Shown: one piece after another, positions 53,815 to 62,835 of the stretch | Layout: every line of letters begins with the position of its first letter | Position numbering within the stretch: the first letter of the stretch is position 1 | Source: Bacteroidia bacterium | GTDB taxonomy: Bacteria > Bacteroidota > Ignavibacteria > SZUA-365 | Assembly: GCA_027493955.1 (NCBI GenBank) | Contig: JAOSJT010000001.1 | Coordinates: 1,285,131-1,349,130 of the forward strand | Reading direction: 5' to 3' | DNA length: 64,000 bases | The notes under the pieces: model-generated | Seen by the model: only the letters and a program-made list of their open reading frames with translations | What the model was told of the DNA's origin: nothing | The model's database searches: none | Position numbers and translations under genes: made by a program

Positions 53815-55785
53815 TCAACCGAGCCGCTGCATAATCCAGGGCTCGAGGCCGTCGGCGAGGATAAGTTCCTGCGCGGCGGGTCCGATGGGATCGATACTGT
53901 ACGCAACACCACCGGTACGAATCTCCGACGTACGGAAATCGATTTCCGCGATCACGCCTGTACGTACCGTAGGGTGTTCGGCGCCGAGACGCTGCTTGAG
54001 ATCTCTGACGAGTTGCGGCGCCTCGACGACGAGGAAGCCGTTATTGATTGCATTGCGTGCATAGGTCTCGCTGAGCGACCCTGCAAGCACCAGGCGAATG
54101 CCGCGATACTTCAGCGCGGTGGCGGCTTGCTCGCGTGAGCTTCCTGTTCCGAAATTGAAGCCACCGACGAGAATGTCTCCTTCCCGCACAAGCGATTGAA
54201 AGGCAGGGTCATAGTTTTCCATGGCCACCTGCGCTTGCTGCTCCGGCGTGAAATCGTCGTTGTAGGTGTACTTGCCGGGGTAGATGCCGTCGGTGTTCAG
54301 GTTGTCCTGATGGCAGAACAACAGTTCCCCCGTGACGATCGGCGGAAATCCATCAATGACAATGGTTTCGCCGCGCGCAGCGGTTTGTCGTTCCGGTATC
54401 CGAATGCTTCCCACGGCTTCGCGCGCGTGTCCGTCGCCCGGCATGTCGATATAGCCAGCTACCGCAGACGCCGCAACGATAGCCGGCGAAGCGAGATAGG
54501 CCTGTGCGCTGGGCGAGCCCATGCGGCCTTTGAAGTTCCTGTTTGTGGCGGAAATTCCCACTTCCCCGTCCTCCAGTAAGCCGACACCAAGCCCGATGCA
54601 CGGGCCGCAACCCGGAGGCAGTGCAATCGCGCCGGCATCGATCAGTGCGGGCCAGTCGCCGCGCCGTTCGCTCTCCGCCTGAACTTCGCTTGAAGCGGCG
54701 GCGACGTAAAGCTGCACCCCTTCCGCGACGCGCCGGCCGCGCAGCACGGCAGCGGCTTCCGCGAGGTCCTCCACGCGGCCGTTGACGCAGGAGAGCAGAT
54801 AGGCCTTCTGTATCGGGATGCGCTGCTCGCGCATCACGGCGACGGGTGACATCGTCTTGACATGATTGGGACCCGATACATGCGGTGTGACCGTTGACAG
54901 ATCCAGTGTCAGTACTTTTGCGTACACCGCATCCGGCGAGGCCTGCGGAATGGCCGCGGCGAGTTGTTCAATGCGCCGGGCGTTCATGCGAGGATGCATA
55001 CCCTCTCCGTCGGTATCACTGGCGACACCCTCGAGTCCTCGTTGCGCGACGAAACCGGCGCGCGCACTGAGCCAGTCGAGGGTCACCTCGTCCACGGGAA
55101 AGACTCCCGCGAGCGCTCCCCATTCCGTCGTCATATTGGCAATGGTCAGTCGCTGATCCACACTGAGCTGAGCGATGCCGTCTCCGGTGAATTCGATGGC
55201 GTGGTTCAGCACCTCGTCCTTGTTGAATACCCCGCACAGTGCGATGATGACGTCCTTTCCGGTTACACCGGGCATGAGCGTACCCGTCAGAGCCACCTGT
55301 GCGACAGGCGGTACCTTCCACCAGGTGCGTCCGGTCGCCCATATGGCTGCGGCATCCGTTCGCACGATTGGTGTTCCGAGACACCCGAGCCCGCCGTACA
55401 TGTTGCTGTGGCTGTCGGATGCGACGGCCATGGTGCCAGGCCACGCATAGCCCTCCTCGCACATGATCTGATGACCGATCCCTCTGCCGGCCGGATAAAA
55501 GTCTATACCGTGCGCGCGGGCGAAGTTCTCGATCTTTGCATACTTCTCGAGATTCTTTTCGCTCCTGTCCTGCACGTTGTGGTCGAGCGTGATGACGATC
55601 TGTCTGGGATTGTGGACTTTCGTCGCTCCGATGCTTCTGAATTTCGGAATGACAGCCCCGGTATTATCATGTGTCATGACATGTGCGGGCTGAATGTAGA
55701 TGTAGTCACCCGAGTGGATGGTTTGCCCGGCTTCGAGACCGACAGCATAACGCTGGGCAATGGCTTCGATGAGATTCTGTGCCAT
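53815..55785 (-). CDS. Single-chain aconitase-family hydro-lyase, homoaconitase (Lys4)-like
   Basis: The 656-residue protein combines the large (Fe-S) and small (swivel) domains of the aconitase superfamily in one chain. Fe-S cluster cysteines are in LLSCVNGRVEDL and GCGPCIGLG. VMTHDNTGAVIPKF, GRGIGHQIMCEEGYAWPG and VASDSHSNMYGGLGCLGTPI resemble fungal-type homoaconitase more than bacterial AcnA. The C-terminal swivel domain shows NFGTGSSREQAATALKYRGI. GGAG lies just before the ATG at 55785; a longer start at 55854 is less likely. Its neighbours argue for catabolism rather than lysine synthesis, and the substrate is unknown. Confidence 0.85.
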   Translation of the reverse strand: MAQNLIEAIAQRYAVGLEAGQTIHSGDYIYIQPAHVMTHDNTGAVIPKFRSIGATKVHNPRQIVITLDHNVQDRSEKNLEKYAKIENFARAHGIDFYPAGRGIGHQIMCEEGYAWPGTMAVASDSHSNMYGGLGCLGTPIVRTDAAAIWATGRTWWKVPPVAQVALTGTLMPGVTGKDVIIALCGVFNKDEVLNHAIEFTGDGIAQLSVDQRLTIANMTTEWGALAGVFPVDEVTLDWLSARAGFVAQRGLEGVASDTDGEGMHPRMNARRIEQLAAAIPQASPDAVYAKVLTLDLSTVTPHVSGPNHVKTMSPVAVMREQRIPIQKAYLLSCVNGRVEDLAEAAAVLRGRRVAEGVQLYVAAASSEVQAESERRGDWPALIDAGAIALPPGCGPCIGLGVGLLEDGEVGISATNRNFKGRMGSPSAQAYLASPAIVAASAVAGYIDMPGDGHAREAVGSIRIPERQTAARGETIVIDGFPPIVTGELLFCHQDNLNTDGIYPGKYTYNDDFTPEQQAQVAMENYDPAFQSLVREGDILVGGFNFGTGSSREQAATALKYRGIRLVLAGSLSETYARNAINNGFLVVEAPQLVRDLKQRLGAEHPTVRTGVIAEIDFRTSEIRTGGVAYSIDPIGPAAQELILADGLEPWIMQRLG

Positions 55786-55820
55786 ATGTGCTTCTCCGAT
55801 GCTTGATGCGGTGAGCGTGG

Positions 55821-56354
55821 CTATTTCACGAGTTCGAAATCGATGAAGTCGCAATGATGAAACACGATGCTTTCGGGCAGGCGCTTTTCACCTTCTCCTT
55901 CCTTGGAGTGCGTGGCGATGATGTGCATCACTTCCGAGGGCACACCATGCTTGAAGGCAAGGCCGACACCGCTGAACGGATGCCGTATGTGTTTTCCGTA
56001 ATCGGATTTCACGGGCTTGCCGTCGAGGATCTCGTACTCGAACAGTTTGCCGACATCCGCGAGCAAGGCGCCGGCAATGAGGTAGTCGCGATTGATCGGA
56101 GTTTTCTTCTCCTTGTGTATAGCGGTGAGCACATCGTCGGTGGCGATACACATCAGGCAAACAGCGCGAACATGATCCAGGAATGAGATAGTGACATTGG
56201 ACGCAAGCAGCGTAAATGGAATACCGAGAAGCAACTCTTCCGTCCATCCCCGGAAATCAATCGCTTCCTGCCAGCACGCGGCAACCTTTTCCCGCAGGTC
56301 CGCGTCGCCGATCGCTTGAATTTCTGGAAGCAGGCGGTTTACGAGTTCACTCAT
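55821..56354 (-). CDS. HD-domain-like protein with the His of the HD pair replaced
   Basis: The 177-residue protein resembles a small HD-type phosphohydrolase: a first His in ISFLDHVRAVCLMC, the core LIAGALLADVGKLFEYEILD and a later His pair (HIIATHSKEG and IVFHHCDFID). At the HD doublet (normally HDVGK) the His is Ala, leaving ADVGK, so the usual metal centre is likely altered or lost. The ATG at 56354 has AGAGG upstream. It lies between lutC and the homoaconitase-like gene and may be a binding or regulatory protein. Confidence 0.75.
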   Translation of the reverse strand: MSELVNRLLPEIQAIGDADLREKVAACWQEAIDFRGWTEELLLGIPFTLLASNVTISFLDHVRAVCLMCIATDDVLTAIHKEKKTPINRDYLIAGALLADVGKLFEYEILDGKPVKSDYGKHIRHPFSGVGLAFKHGVPSEVMHIIATHSKEGEGEKRLPESIVFHHCDFIDFELVK

Positions 56355-56404
56355 GACGACCTCTTGAAGTATGTTGTGATGGATAAAGCGAAGTTCCTGT
56401 ACAC

Positions 56405-57082
56405 TCACGGGGTTTCTATCAGTACGACGGTAAGCGTCCCGGGACCGTGAACGCCGGTAACGAGCACTTTTTCGATATCGGCGGTTTTGCTCGGGCCTCC
56501 GATCAGCGTCACAGCGCTTTTCTTTTCGACGCGCACCAGCTCTTCCAATAGTGGAGCGGCTGCGTGCAGTGTGGGAACGATGCGCTCGACGGGGAGAAAA
56601 GCGACATGTTCATCCGACAGCAAAGATACGGAACGAGTCTCTCCGTGTGAAACAGCCGCGATCACAGCTCCGGAATCGGCAATACCGGCCAGCGCGGCTG
56701 TCACGCCGATATCCGCGGCATTGAAGCTGCGCACGTCGCGATCCGGCGCGGAAGCGCCGTTGAACACGCTGATGCCCGGCAGTTGGGCGAGGAGCCGCTC
56801 ATCGATCCCGAGGGTTCGAAGCAGCATGTCCTCCGCCAATACAACACAGCTCTTGCCCCTGGCGTGTGCGACAAAGCGCTCCGCGGCATCGCTGCGGTTG
56901 CAGCGTAGCACCGTGCTTCCCGCTGCGATGGCATTTCTTTCAAATTGCTCCGCCGTCGCGCTTCCTGCGCTACAGGCCAGGTCACGGAGTCGCACGGCCA
57001 GATCCGCGTAATGCGCCGATCTCATCCCCTCCCCGCTTGCCGGCAGCAACGAATACAAGACGTCACGAGCGTTCACGTGCAT
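56405..57082 (-). CDS. lutC: LutC-like LUD-domain lactate-utilisation protein
   Basis: The 225-residue protein shows the LUD pattern: DIGVTAALAGIADSGAVIAA, then DEHVAFLPVERIVPTLHAAA and IGGPSKTADIEKVLVTGVHG, PGTLTVVLIE. LutC is part of the LutABC L-lactate oxidation complex. The ATG at 57082 lies inside the lutB 3' end (20-bp overlap) with GGAGG very close, so a GTG two codons later may be used instead. It is the third gene of the lutA-lutB-lutC set. Confidence 0.88.
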   Translation of the reverse strand: MHVNARDVLYSLLPASGEGMRSAHYADLAVRLRDLACSAGSATAEQFERNAIAAGSTVLRCNRSDAAERFVAHARGKSCVVLAEDMLLRTLGIDERLLAQLPGISVFNGASAPDRDVRSFNAADIGVTAALAGIADSGAVIAAVSHGETRSVSLLSDEHVAFLPVERIVPTLHAAAPLLEELVRVEKKSAVTLIGGPSKTADIEKVLVTGVHGPGTLTVVLIETP

Positions 57083-58478
57083 GCTCCTCCCATAGCTGTT
57101 TGAATGATCGCTCCGGCAGTGCGGGAAAATCCCTAGTGCGGCTCCATACAGGGACTCGGGGTGCGCTGCCGCCACCAGCGAGAAGAGGCGATAAGAAACG
57201 CGCAACGCGTCCTGAAAAATCGAAAAGCCAATCACGCGACGCCAGCACTCTGAAAAGTTTCATACCCATGCGTTCGGGCCAGGGACCGTGTCCGTGTCCG
57301 GCAATACTTTTCCTCCACCAGAGCAGCAGATGATGCAAATCTATCTTTACGGGGCAAATATCCGCGCAGGCACCGCACAGGGATGATGTGTACGGCATGG
57401 CTTTGGCGCGCTGTTCTCCATGAAACACCGGCGATATCACACTGCCGATGGGACCTGGATAGACAGAGCCGTAGCCATGGCCGCCGATTTTCTGATACAC
57501 TGGGCAGACGTTCATGCAGGCACCGCAGCGGATGCACAGCAATGCGTCGCGGAGCGCATCATCGGCCAGCATGCGGCTGCGGCCGTTGTCGAGTATGACG
57601 ATGTGGAGCGCACGCGGCCCATCGCTCTCCTCCGTTCCGGCGGGTCCCGTGATGATGGATGTGTAGCAGGTGAGGCGTTGACCTGTGGCGCTGCGGCCGA
57701 GCATGTTCAGAAACAGACCGAGGAAGTGTATATCCGGCAGCAGTTTCTCGAAGCCCATCACCGCGATGTGCGTGCGCGGCAGACTGCTGCACATACGCGC
57801 ATTGCCCTCGTTTTCTACAATGACGATGCTGCCGCTCTCTGCAATCGCGAAATTGACGCCTGAAATACCCAGATCGGCTGCGAGGAAGTCATCGCGCAAC
57901 GTATCTCGGGCGACGCGCGTGAGGTGCTCAGGATCTTCGCTGTACGCGATTCCCAGCTTTTCCGCGAACAGCGCACCGATTTCCTTTCTGTTCTTGTGCA
58001 GCGCCGGTGCGGTGATATGCGAAGGAATTTCGCCGGCGAGTTGCACGATGTACTCCCCGAGATCGGTTTCCACGGTACGGACTCCCGCCTCTTCCAACGC
58101 ATGATTGAGACCGATTTCCTCGGTGGTCATGGATTTGCTTTTCACGGCGAGGCGGGAGCCGCTTTCCTTCGCTATCCGTGTTATGATACCGCGGGCTTCT
58201 TCGGCGTCGCGTGCGAAGTGGAGAATAGCTCCGGCTTCTGTTGCCTTCTGTTCGAAGAGCTCGAGATACCCGCGCAGGTTGTCTATGACATGGCGTTTGA
58301 CATCGTGCGCCAGCCCGCGCATTTCCTCCCAGTCGTCGTAGTCACCGATAACAGCCGCGCGTTTGTCCAGCGAAGTTTGTGTCGCGCGTCGAATATTTCC
58401 CCGCAGTGCGGTATCATGAATTCGCTCAGCCACGAGGCGGTGAAGATTTTCCGGAATGAGAGGCGTAGCGTTGCTCAT
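57063..58478 (-). CDS. lutB: LutB-like iron-sulfur protein with LUD domain
   Basis: The 471-residue protein has an N-terminal LUD domain (GVNFAIAESGSIVIVENEGN, then ARMCSSLPRTHIAVMGFEKL) and two 4Fe-4S motifs at the C-terminus (CIRCGACMNVCP and CGACADICPVK). With LutA and LutC it oxidises L-lactate to pyruvate. The ATG overlaps the lutA stop by 4 bp (ATGA). The C-terminal 100 residues are typical of the family. It is located in the cytoplasm, possibly membrane-associated through partners. Confidence 0.93.
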   Translation of the reverse strand: MSNATPLIPENLHRLVAERIHDTALRGNIRRATQTSLDKRAAVIGDYDDWEEMRGLAHDVKRHVIDNLRGYLELFEQKATEAGAILHFARDAEEARGIITRIAKESGSRLAVKSKSMTTEEIGLNHALEEAGVRTVETDLGEYIVQLAGEIPSHITAPALHKNRKEIGALFAEKLGIAYSEDPEHLTRVARDTLRDDFLAADLGISGVNFAIAESGSIVIVENEGNARMCSSLPRTHIAVMGFEKLLPDIHFLGLFLNMLGRSATGQRLTCYTSIITGPAGTEESDGPRALHIVILDNGRSRMLADDALRDALLCIRCGACMNVCPVYQKIGGHGYGSVYPGPIGSVISPVFHGEQRAKAMPYTSSLCGACADICPVKIDLHHLLLWWRKSIAGHGHGPWPERMGMKLFRVLASRDWLFDFSGRVARFLSPLLAGGGSAPRVPVWSRTRDFPALPERSFKQLWEEHARERS

Positions 58479-59224
58479 CGCGCCTCCATGGCCAGGATAT
58501 CGGCAATGTGCATGGTGCGGACCGGAAGCCCCTGTCGCCGCAGCACCCCGTCAATATTCATCAAACAGCTCGAGTCCACGCCTGTGACCACCTCCGCGCC
58601 GCTGCGAACAATACTCTGTACTTTTTCTTCGGCCATCACACTGGAAATATCCGCGTGTTTCACCGCGAACGTTCCTCCGAAACCGCAGCAGACTTCCGCT
58701 GCATCCATTTCGATGAGATCCAGCCCGCGCACCCGGCGCAGGAGGCGCCTCGGCTGTTCCTTGATGTGCAGTTCACGCAGCGCGTGACAGGAATCGTGCA
58801 CCGTCACGGTGGCGGAAAACGCGGCGCCGACATCGTCCACGTGCAGAACGTCCACGAGAAAGGAGGTGAATTCGTGCATCCTGCGGCGCACACGTGCGGC
58901 TTTTTCCCGATATTCCGGTGCGAGTTCGAGCAGATTCCCGTAAAAAACCATCACCATCGAGGCACAGGAGCCGGACGGAACGACGATGTAGTCCGTGCCG
59001 TCATCGTCAAAAATGTCCAGAAAACGTTCGGCGAGCTGCCGACTCTCTGCATGATAACCGCTGTTGAAGGCCGGTTGGCCGCAGCAGGTCTGTCTTGTAT
59101 CATAGCTGACCGTTAATCCGAGGCGTTCAAGCACTCTGACCATGTTCATCCCGGTTGCCGGAAAAACCTGATCCGTAAGACATGGTATGAACAACGAAAC
59201 CCGCACCACCGCTCTCCGCATCAT
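58475..59224 (-). CDS. lutA: LutA-like CCG-domain protein
   Basis: The 249-residue protein has two cysteine-rich CCG domains: one with TCCGQPAFNSGYHAESR and PSGSCASMV, a second with VHDSCHALREL, VCCGFGGTFAVKHADIS and GVDSSCLMNI. These bind a non-cubane or [4Fe-4S]-type cluster in LutA and GlcF-like subunits. It is the first gene of the six-gene lut operon. ATG codons at 59224 and 59221 are both possible. It has no strong ribosome-binding site, but the upstream region is AT-rich (59226-59275), a likely promoter. Confidence 0.92.
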   Translation of the reverse strand: MMRRAVVRVSLFIPCLTDQVFPATGMNMVRVLERLGLTVSYDTRQTCCGQPAFNSGYHAESRQLAERFLDIFDDDGTDYIVVPSGSCASMVMVFYGNLLELAPEYREKAARVRRRMHEFTSFLVDVLHVDDVGAAFSATVTVHDSCHALRELHIKEQPRRLLRRVRGLDLIEMDAAEVCCGFGGTFAVKHADISSVMAEEKVQSIVRSGAEVVTGVDSSCLMNIDGVLRRQGLPVRTMHIADILAMEAR

Positions 59225-59380
59225 GATGTGTTTCGTAAAATACCACAATATCACGAAGAAACGGAGTGAAATTACATTTCACCCCAACTTGTTTCATCGC
59301 GTGCGGAGAGAGTGCGTACCGTGAACGCTCATTTACCCCCCCGATTTATCGCGGAGAAAGAGCACACCGCGCACTCACCG

Positions 59381-59932
59381 GCCCGCCCCGGCGCCACCCC
59401 GCGGTTCCTCTGCGCGACTGCGAACGCGACCACTACCAGCACACTGTCATTTCAATCGGGGGGGGAACTCACTGTCCATTTTTTGCGGTACACTCCAGTC
59501 GGGGCGACTGGAGCCCCCAAGAGAGCTCAGGGCCGCCCCGGCGCAACCCCGCGGTTCCTCTGCGCGACTGCGAACGCGACCACTACAAGCACACTGTCAT
59601 TTCAATCGGGGGAATTCACTGTCCATTTTTTGCGGTACACTCCAGTCGGGGCGACTGGAGCCCCCAAGAGAGCTCAGGGCCGCCCCGGCGCCAACCCGCG
59701 ATTCCTCTGCGCGACTGCGAACGCGACCACTACAAGCACACTGTCATTTCAACCGGGGGGGAACTCGCTGTCCATTTTTTGCGGTACACTCCAGTCGGGG
59801 CGACTGTAGCCCCCAAGAGAGCTCAGGGCCGCCCCGCGGTTCCGCTGCGCGACTGCGAACGCGACCACTACAAGCACACTGTCATTTTAATCCGGGGGGG
59901 AACTCACTGTCAATTTTTTGCGGTACACTCCA
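59381..59932 (+). repeat. Four tandem copies of an IS3-family right end
   Basis: Copies end in TTTTTTGCGGTACACTCCA or a close variant at 59497, 59644, 59793 and 59932. Copies 2-4 are 147, 149 and 139 bp; copy 1 is shorter on its left. Each matches 19027-19176, the last 150 bp of the element at 17719-19176, including its inverted repeat. Copies join at CTCCA-GTCGGGGCGACTG. Confidence 0.88.
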
Positions 59933-60076
59933 AACCTGTATTTCTTCAATGACCAGGGGGGTCAGTTTTCGGTTATCAGAGGGGGTCAATTTTCGAGTAG
60001 CGTTACCACCGGAAGGCCAAACGCTCTTCTACCCCTCCCCACGATTCATCGGGGGGAGAGAGGCACACCGCGGACT
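59933..60076. repeat. Direct repeat copy A with GGGGGTCA motifs
   Basis: The 144-bp segment begins AACCTGTATTTCTTCAATGA and holds GGGGGGTCAGTTTTCGGTTA and GGGGGTCAATTTTCGAGTAG, motifs like those at the ends of IS21-family elements. It matches copy B except for a few changes. No transposase is present. Confidence 0.85.
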
Positions 60077-60264
60077 CACCGGCCCGGAGGCGAAACCGGT
60101 GCCGCTTCGGCACAATCCAACCCGCAGTGACTCCGCTCGGCCTCCGGCCTCGCTCCGTCACTGAGGGTCCCTGGCCGTTGGAACTGTTGCTGCCACAAGG
60201 GGCCAAAAGAAAAATCACGCTGTGTACGTGGAAAACGGATCATCAGTGATACGGAAAACCAGAA

Positions 60265-60411
60265 TAACCTGTATTTCTTCAATGACCAGGGGGGTCAGTT
60301 TTCGGTTATCAGAGGGGGTCAATTTTCGAGTAGCGTTACCACCGGAGGGCCAAACGCTCTTCTACCCCCCCCCCCACGATTCATCGGGGGGAGAGAGGCA
60401 CACCGCGGACT
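60265..60411. repeat. Direct repeat copy B with GGGGGTCA motifs
   Basis: This is the second copy of 59933-60076, with the same order of motifs and a longer C run near 60366. The two copies flank about 190 bp of unrelated sequence. Confidence 0.85.
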
Positions 60412-60445
60412 TCAACCGCTTCTTAGGCGCAATCCTCGGCGATTG

Positions 60446-61321
60446 TCAAAACTTCTCCAGCGAAGGATGTATATCAAGTGCCTGAGCGATGGTGGAAACT
60501 GTTTCAATCGCCTGAGCACGGGGATGATTATTTGCGAAAACATAGACGCTACCTGACGCTTCTAACAAAGTAAGAATGTTGTTGACTATCTGAAGGATTT
60601 CATCCGGGGTGTAACGGTAATCGTAACGTGTGACGTTGTCGCCGTCGAACCAGTTCTGCGCATTCCGGCCATGCAAACGGTAGTACGAGAAATCCCGCCC
60701 CGCAACGAGTGCATCGCTGGTCAGCCCCGGGAGTTTCGGGGCATCTACCGAACATAATGTTATTCCACGCTTCCTTGCGTAAGCATAAGTCATTTCATTG
60801 TACCAACTTGAGTGCCTGAGTTCGAGTACAACATGAAATGTGTTGAAGTACTCAACAATTTCATCCAGGTAGGACATGTTGTCCTGCGTACACCTGAAGC
60901 TGTACGGAAACTGAAAGAGCAGGCAACTGAGCTGATCGGTGTCCGACAGCACCATCATGGCATCGGCGAATTCCTGCCAGCTCTGCTGCACGGAACGACG
61001 CTCATGCGTCAAACTCTGATGAGCCTTGACGCTGAAACGCATGTTCGGCGCCTTGTTCCGTATTTGAAACAGTGTGCTGGGACGCGGCATGGTGTAATAC
61101 GTGTAGTTCAGCTCCGAAACCGGGAAAAAATGCTGATAATACTCCAGCATTCGCGGCTTTTTCACATCGTGTCGGTAGAACGGCCCAACCCAGTCATCGT
61201 AGGAATACCCGCTGGTGCCAAGGTAAATGCCCCGTTGACGCAACTTCCAAATGCTTCTCGGCGGAAGCATGCGCGTCTCCAATTCGGTAAAAAGTGTTTC
61301 CTGATACATGACGGCACACAT
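60446..61321 (-). CDS. DUF72-family protein
   Basis: The 291-residue protein shows the DUF72 pattern: GIYLGTSGYSYDDWVGPFYR, then ELNYTYYTMPRPSTL, LELRHSSWYN and SYYRLHGRNAQNWFDGD. The family is a TIM-barrel-like fold of unknown function. Starts at 61321 or 61309 are possible, and neither has a strong ribosome-binding site. It is alone, between the IS-end cluster and the membrane-protein gene, without a clear functional neighbour. Confidence 0.92.
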   Translation of the reverse strand: MCAVMYQETLFTELETRMLPPRSIWKLRQRGIYLGTSGYSYDDWVGPFYRHDVKKPRMLEYYQHFFPVSELNYTYYTMPRPSTLFQIRNKAPNMRFSVKAHQSLTHERRSVQQSWQEFADAMMVLSDTDQLSCLLFQFPYSFRCTQDNMSYLDEIVEYFNTFHVVLELRHSSWYNEMTYAYARKRGITLCSVDAPKLPGLTSDALVAGRDFSYYRLHGRNAQNWFDGDNVTRYDYRYTPDEILQIVNNILTLLEASGSVYVFANNHPRAQAIETVSTIAQALDIHPSLEKF

Positions 61322-61460
61322 GGTTAGCTTTTTGTCTAACCTAATGTACGCAAGCGCTGCGACGATGTCAAGAGAAAAATGCCTGCATGTGAAAATTTCA
61401 CCTTTCCGCGAAAAATCCTGCGAAATCTTCCGGAAGGCGGCCGGTGAACAAAACGCGAAA

Positions 61461-61483
61461 GGCCCGGATAACGTACCCGGGCC
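61461..61483 (-). terminator. Rho-independent terminator of the 441-residue membrane-protein gene
   Basis: The 7-bp stem GGCCCGG/CCGGGCC is followed on the minus strand by TTTCGCGTTTTG. It begins about 25 bp after the stop codon. Confidence 0.7.
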
Positions 61484-61509
61484 CGCGAAGTTGCGCTTGG
61501 TCGCGAAGC

Positions 61510-62835
61510 TCAGCCCTGTGGCGCCGCTTTTTCCTGCTTCTGAAGCATCCCGCGTGCGATCGGTGCCAATGCGGCTATGCCGAAAACCAGAATCTCATTG
61601 AAATAATCAACGTCATCGAGTTCTATGCCGATGAGATTGACGCCAAGCGTCAGGTACAGGACGGCGGCGATGAGGCCGAACAGCGACCAACCGGCGATGG
61701 ATTTCGCGGCTTGCGTGGTGGATTCCTCATTCCTCCGGAGCAGCCAGATGACCAGACTGCCCAGTAACCCTCCGAGCAGCGCGGAAATGAAAAACATCCA
61801 GGGAAAAACGTACATCATGCTCATGCTCTGCGTACTGTAGCGGGGCGAACTCACTTCCACCGTGGCTTCACCGGTTCCACGCGAACGCAAGCGCACCGTA
61901 GCGAAATCCCCACCGCGGAGCTGCAACGTGGCGGGCGACAGCGATCCCTTGTCCGCGGTGAAATTGATGCTCACCCGCTCCGTGCTGTCGGCACCGCGCA
62001 ACAACACCGTAATGGGCACGCTCTCCAATCCCCACCCCTGCAGGATGCGGGAACGCGATGCGAACAAGAGCACGGGTTCAATAGCCACCCCGATGGGCAC
62101 TCCCTCGGGTTGTGCGTAGGTGTACATCTCGAATTGCATCGGCGGAAGCGGACTCGCCTCGGTAAGGAGCAACACCCGGGCTTCGCCGTTGGTGCTGTCA
62201 AACGCGATTTCCTCCGGTGCTATCCCGTCTATTCCCGGGGATGAAAAAAAGAATCGCATCGGTTCGGGAAGAGCTGTCGCTTTCCATCGGGTGGGATCGA
62301 ACAACGCAAAACGGACGACGCTTTGAAACGCCTGCACGACCGGATCATATCGCAGTGGCGAAACCTTGAAAATCGGAACGATATTCGTCAGTCCCGCCAC
62401 GGACACTGCGTAGCTTTCATTCAATTGCTGCCAGTCTTTATACCGCCGGATGTTTTCGGGTTTGTTGCCGGGGTCCAGAGTGCGCACACCGGAAGTAACT
62501 CTCCGAATCGAGATGTTATGCAATGTCGGCATGGTCTTTTTCCCCTGGATTTCCCCTCCGGATATCGAACCCTGCTCCGTCTGCTCCTCCGGCGAACCGC
62601 TGTCGCCGGTACCCGCAGGTTTCTGCGTCTCGATGGCCTTCATCGAATCCGTAACACGGTCCCGCATCAGACGGCGCAACGCGTCGTCCTGTATGGTGTA
62701 AATGCGTGGTTTGATCGTCGGCTGTTGCAATGTCGTGGATCGAAGGCGGGAATCCTGAGCGAAGAGGAAGTACCCGCCGGAGAAATCGGGAAACAGAATC
62801 GCGAGTGCAATGCCGACAGTTACGAAGCGTATCAT
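61510..62835 (-). CDS. Membrane protein of unknown function
   Basis: The 441-residue protein has an N-terminal signal-like helix (IRFVTVGIALAILFPDFSGG), a long extracytoplasmic beta-rich region (about 110-345) and three C-terminal membrane helices (about 349-372, 387-407, 415-430). I do not recognise a named domain. The central part contains Ig-like strands (VSINFTADKGSLSPATLQLR). It is followed by a terminator and stands alone, about 190 bp upstream of DUF72 on the same strand. It may be an envelope receptor or assembly protein. Confidence 0.75.
   Translation of the reverse strand: MIRFVTVGIALAILFPDFSGGYFLFAQDSRLRSTTLQQPTIKPRIYTIQDDALRRLMRDRVTDSMKAIETQKPAGTGDSGSPEEQTEQGSISGGEIQGKKTMPTLHNISIRRVTSGVRTLDPGNKPENIRRYKDWQQLNESYAVSVAGLTNIVPIFKVSPLRYDPVVQAFQSVVRFALFDPTRWKATALPEPMRFFFSSPGIDGIAPEEIAFDSTNGEARVLLLTEASPLPPMQFEMYTYAQPEGVPIGVAIEPVLLFASRSRILQGWGLESVPITVLLRGADSTERVSINFTADKGSLSPATLQLRGGDFATVRLRSRGTGEATVEVSSPRYSTQSMSMMYVFPWMFFISALLGGLLGSLVIWLLRRNEESTTQAAKSIAGWSLFGLIAAVLYLTLGVNLIGIELDDVDYFNEILVFGIAALAPIARGMLQKQEKAAPQG

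Larger units (their letters stand above)
59225..60445. repeat. Repeat- and IS-end-rich stretch of about 1.2 kb without genes
   Basis: After about 90 bp of likely lut promoter sequence come a tandem series of IS3-family right ends (59381-59932) and a direct repeat of about 145 bp (59933-60076 and 60265-60411). A diverged relative of that repeat's end (CACACCGCGCACTCACCGGC) lies near 59363. Frames through the tandem copies are repetitive. No transposase or other gene is supported. Confidence 0.8.

Noticed and set aside
59266..59952. Long plus-strand frames across the tandem element ends
   Set aside because: They translate the same repeated IS end in different phases and have no start signals or homology that I can recognise.
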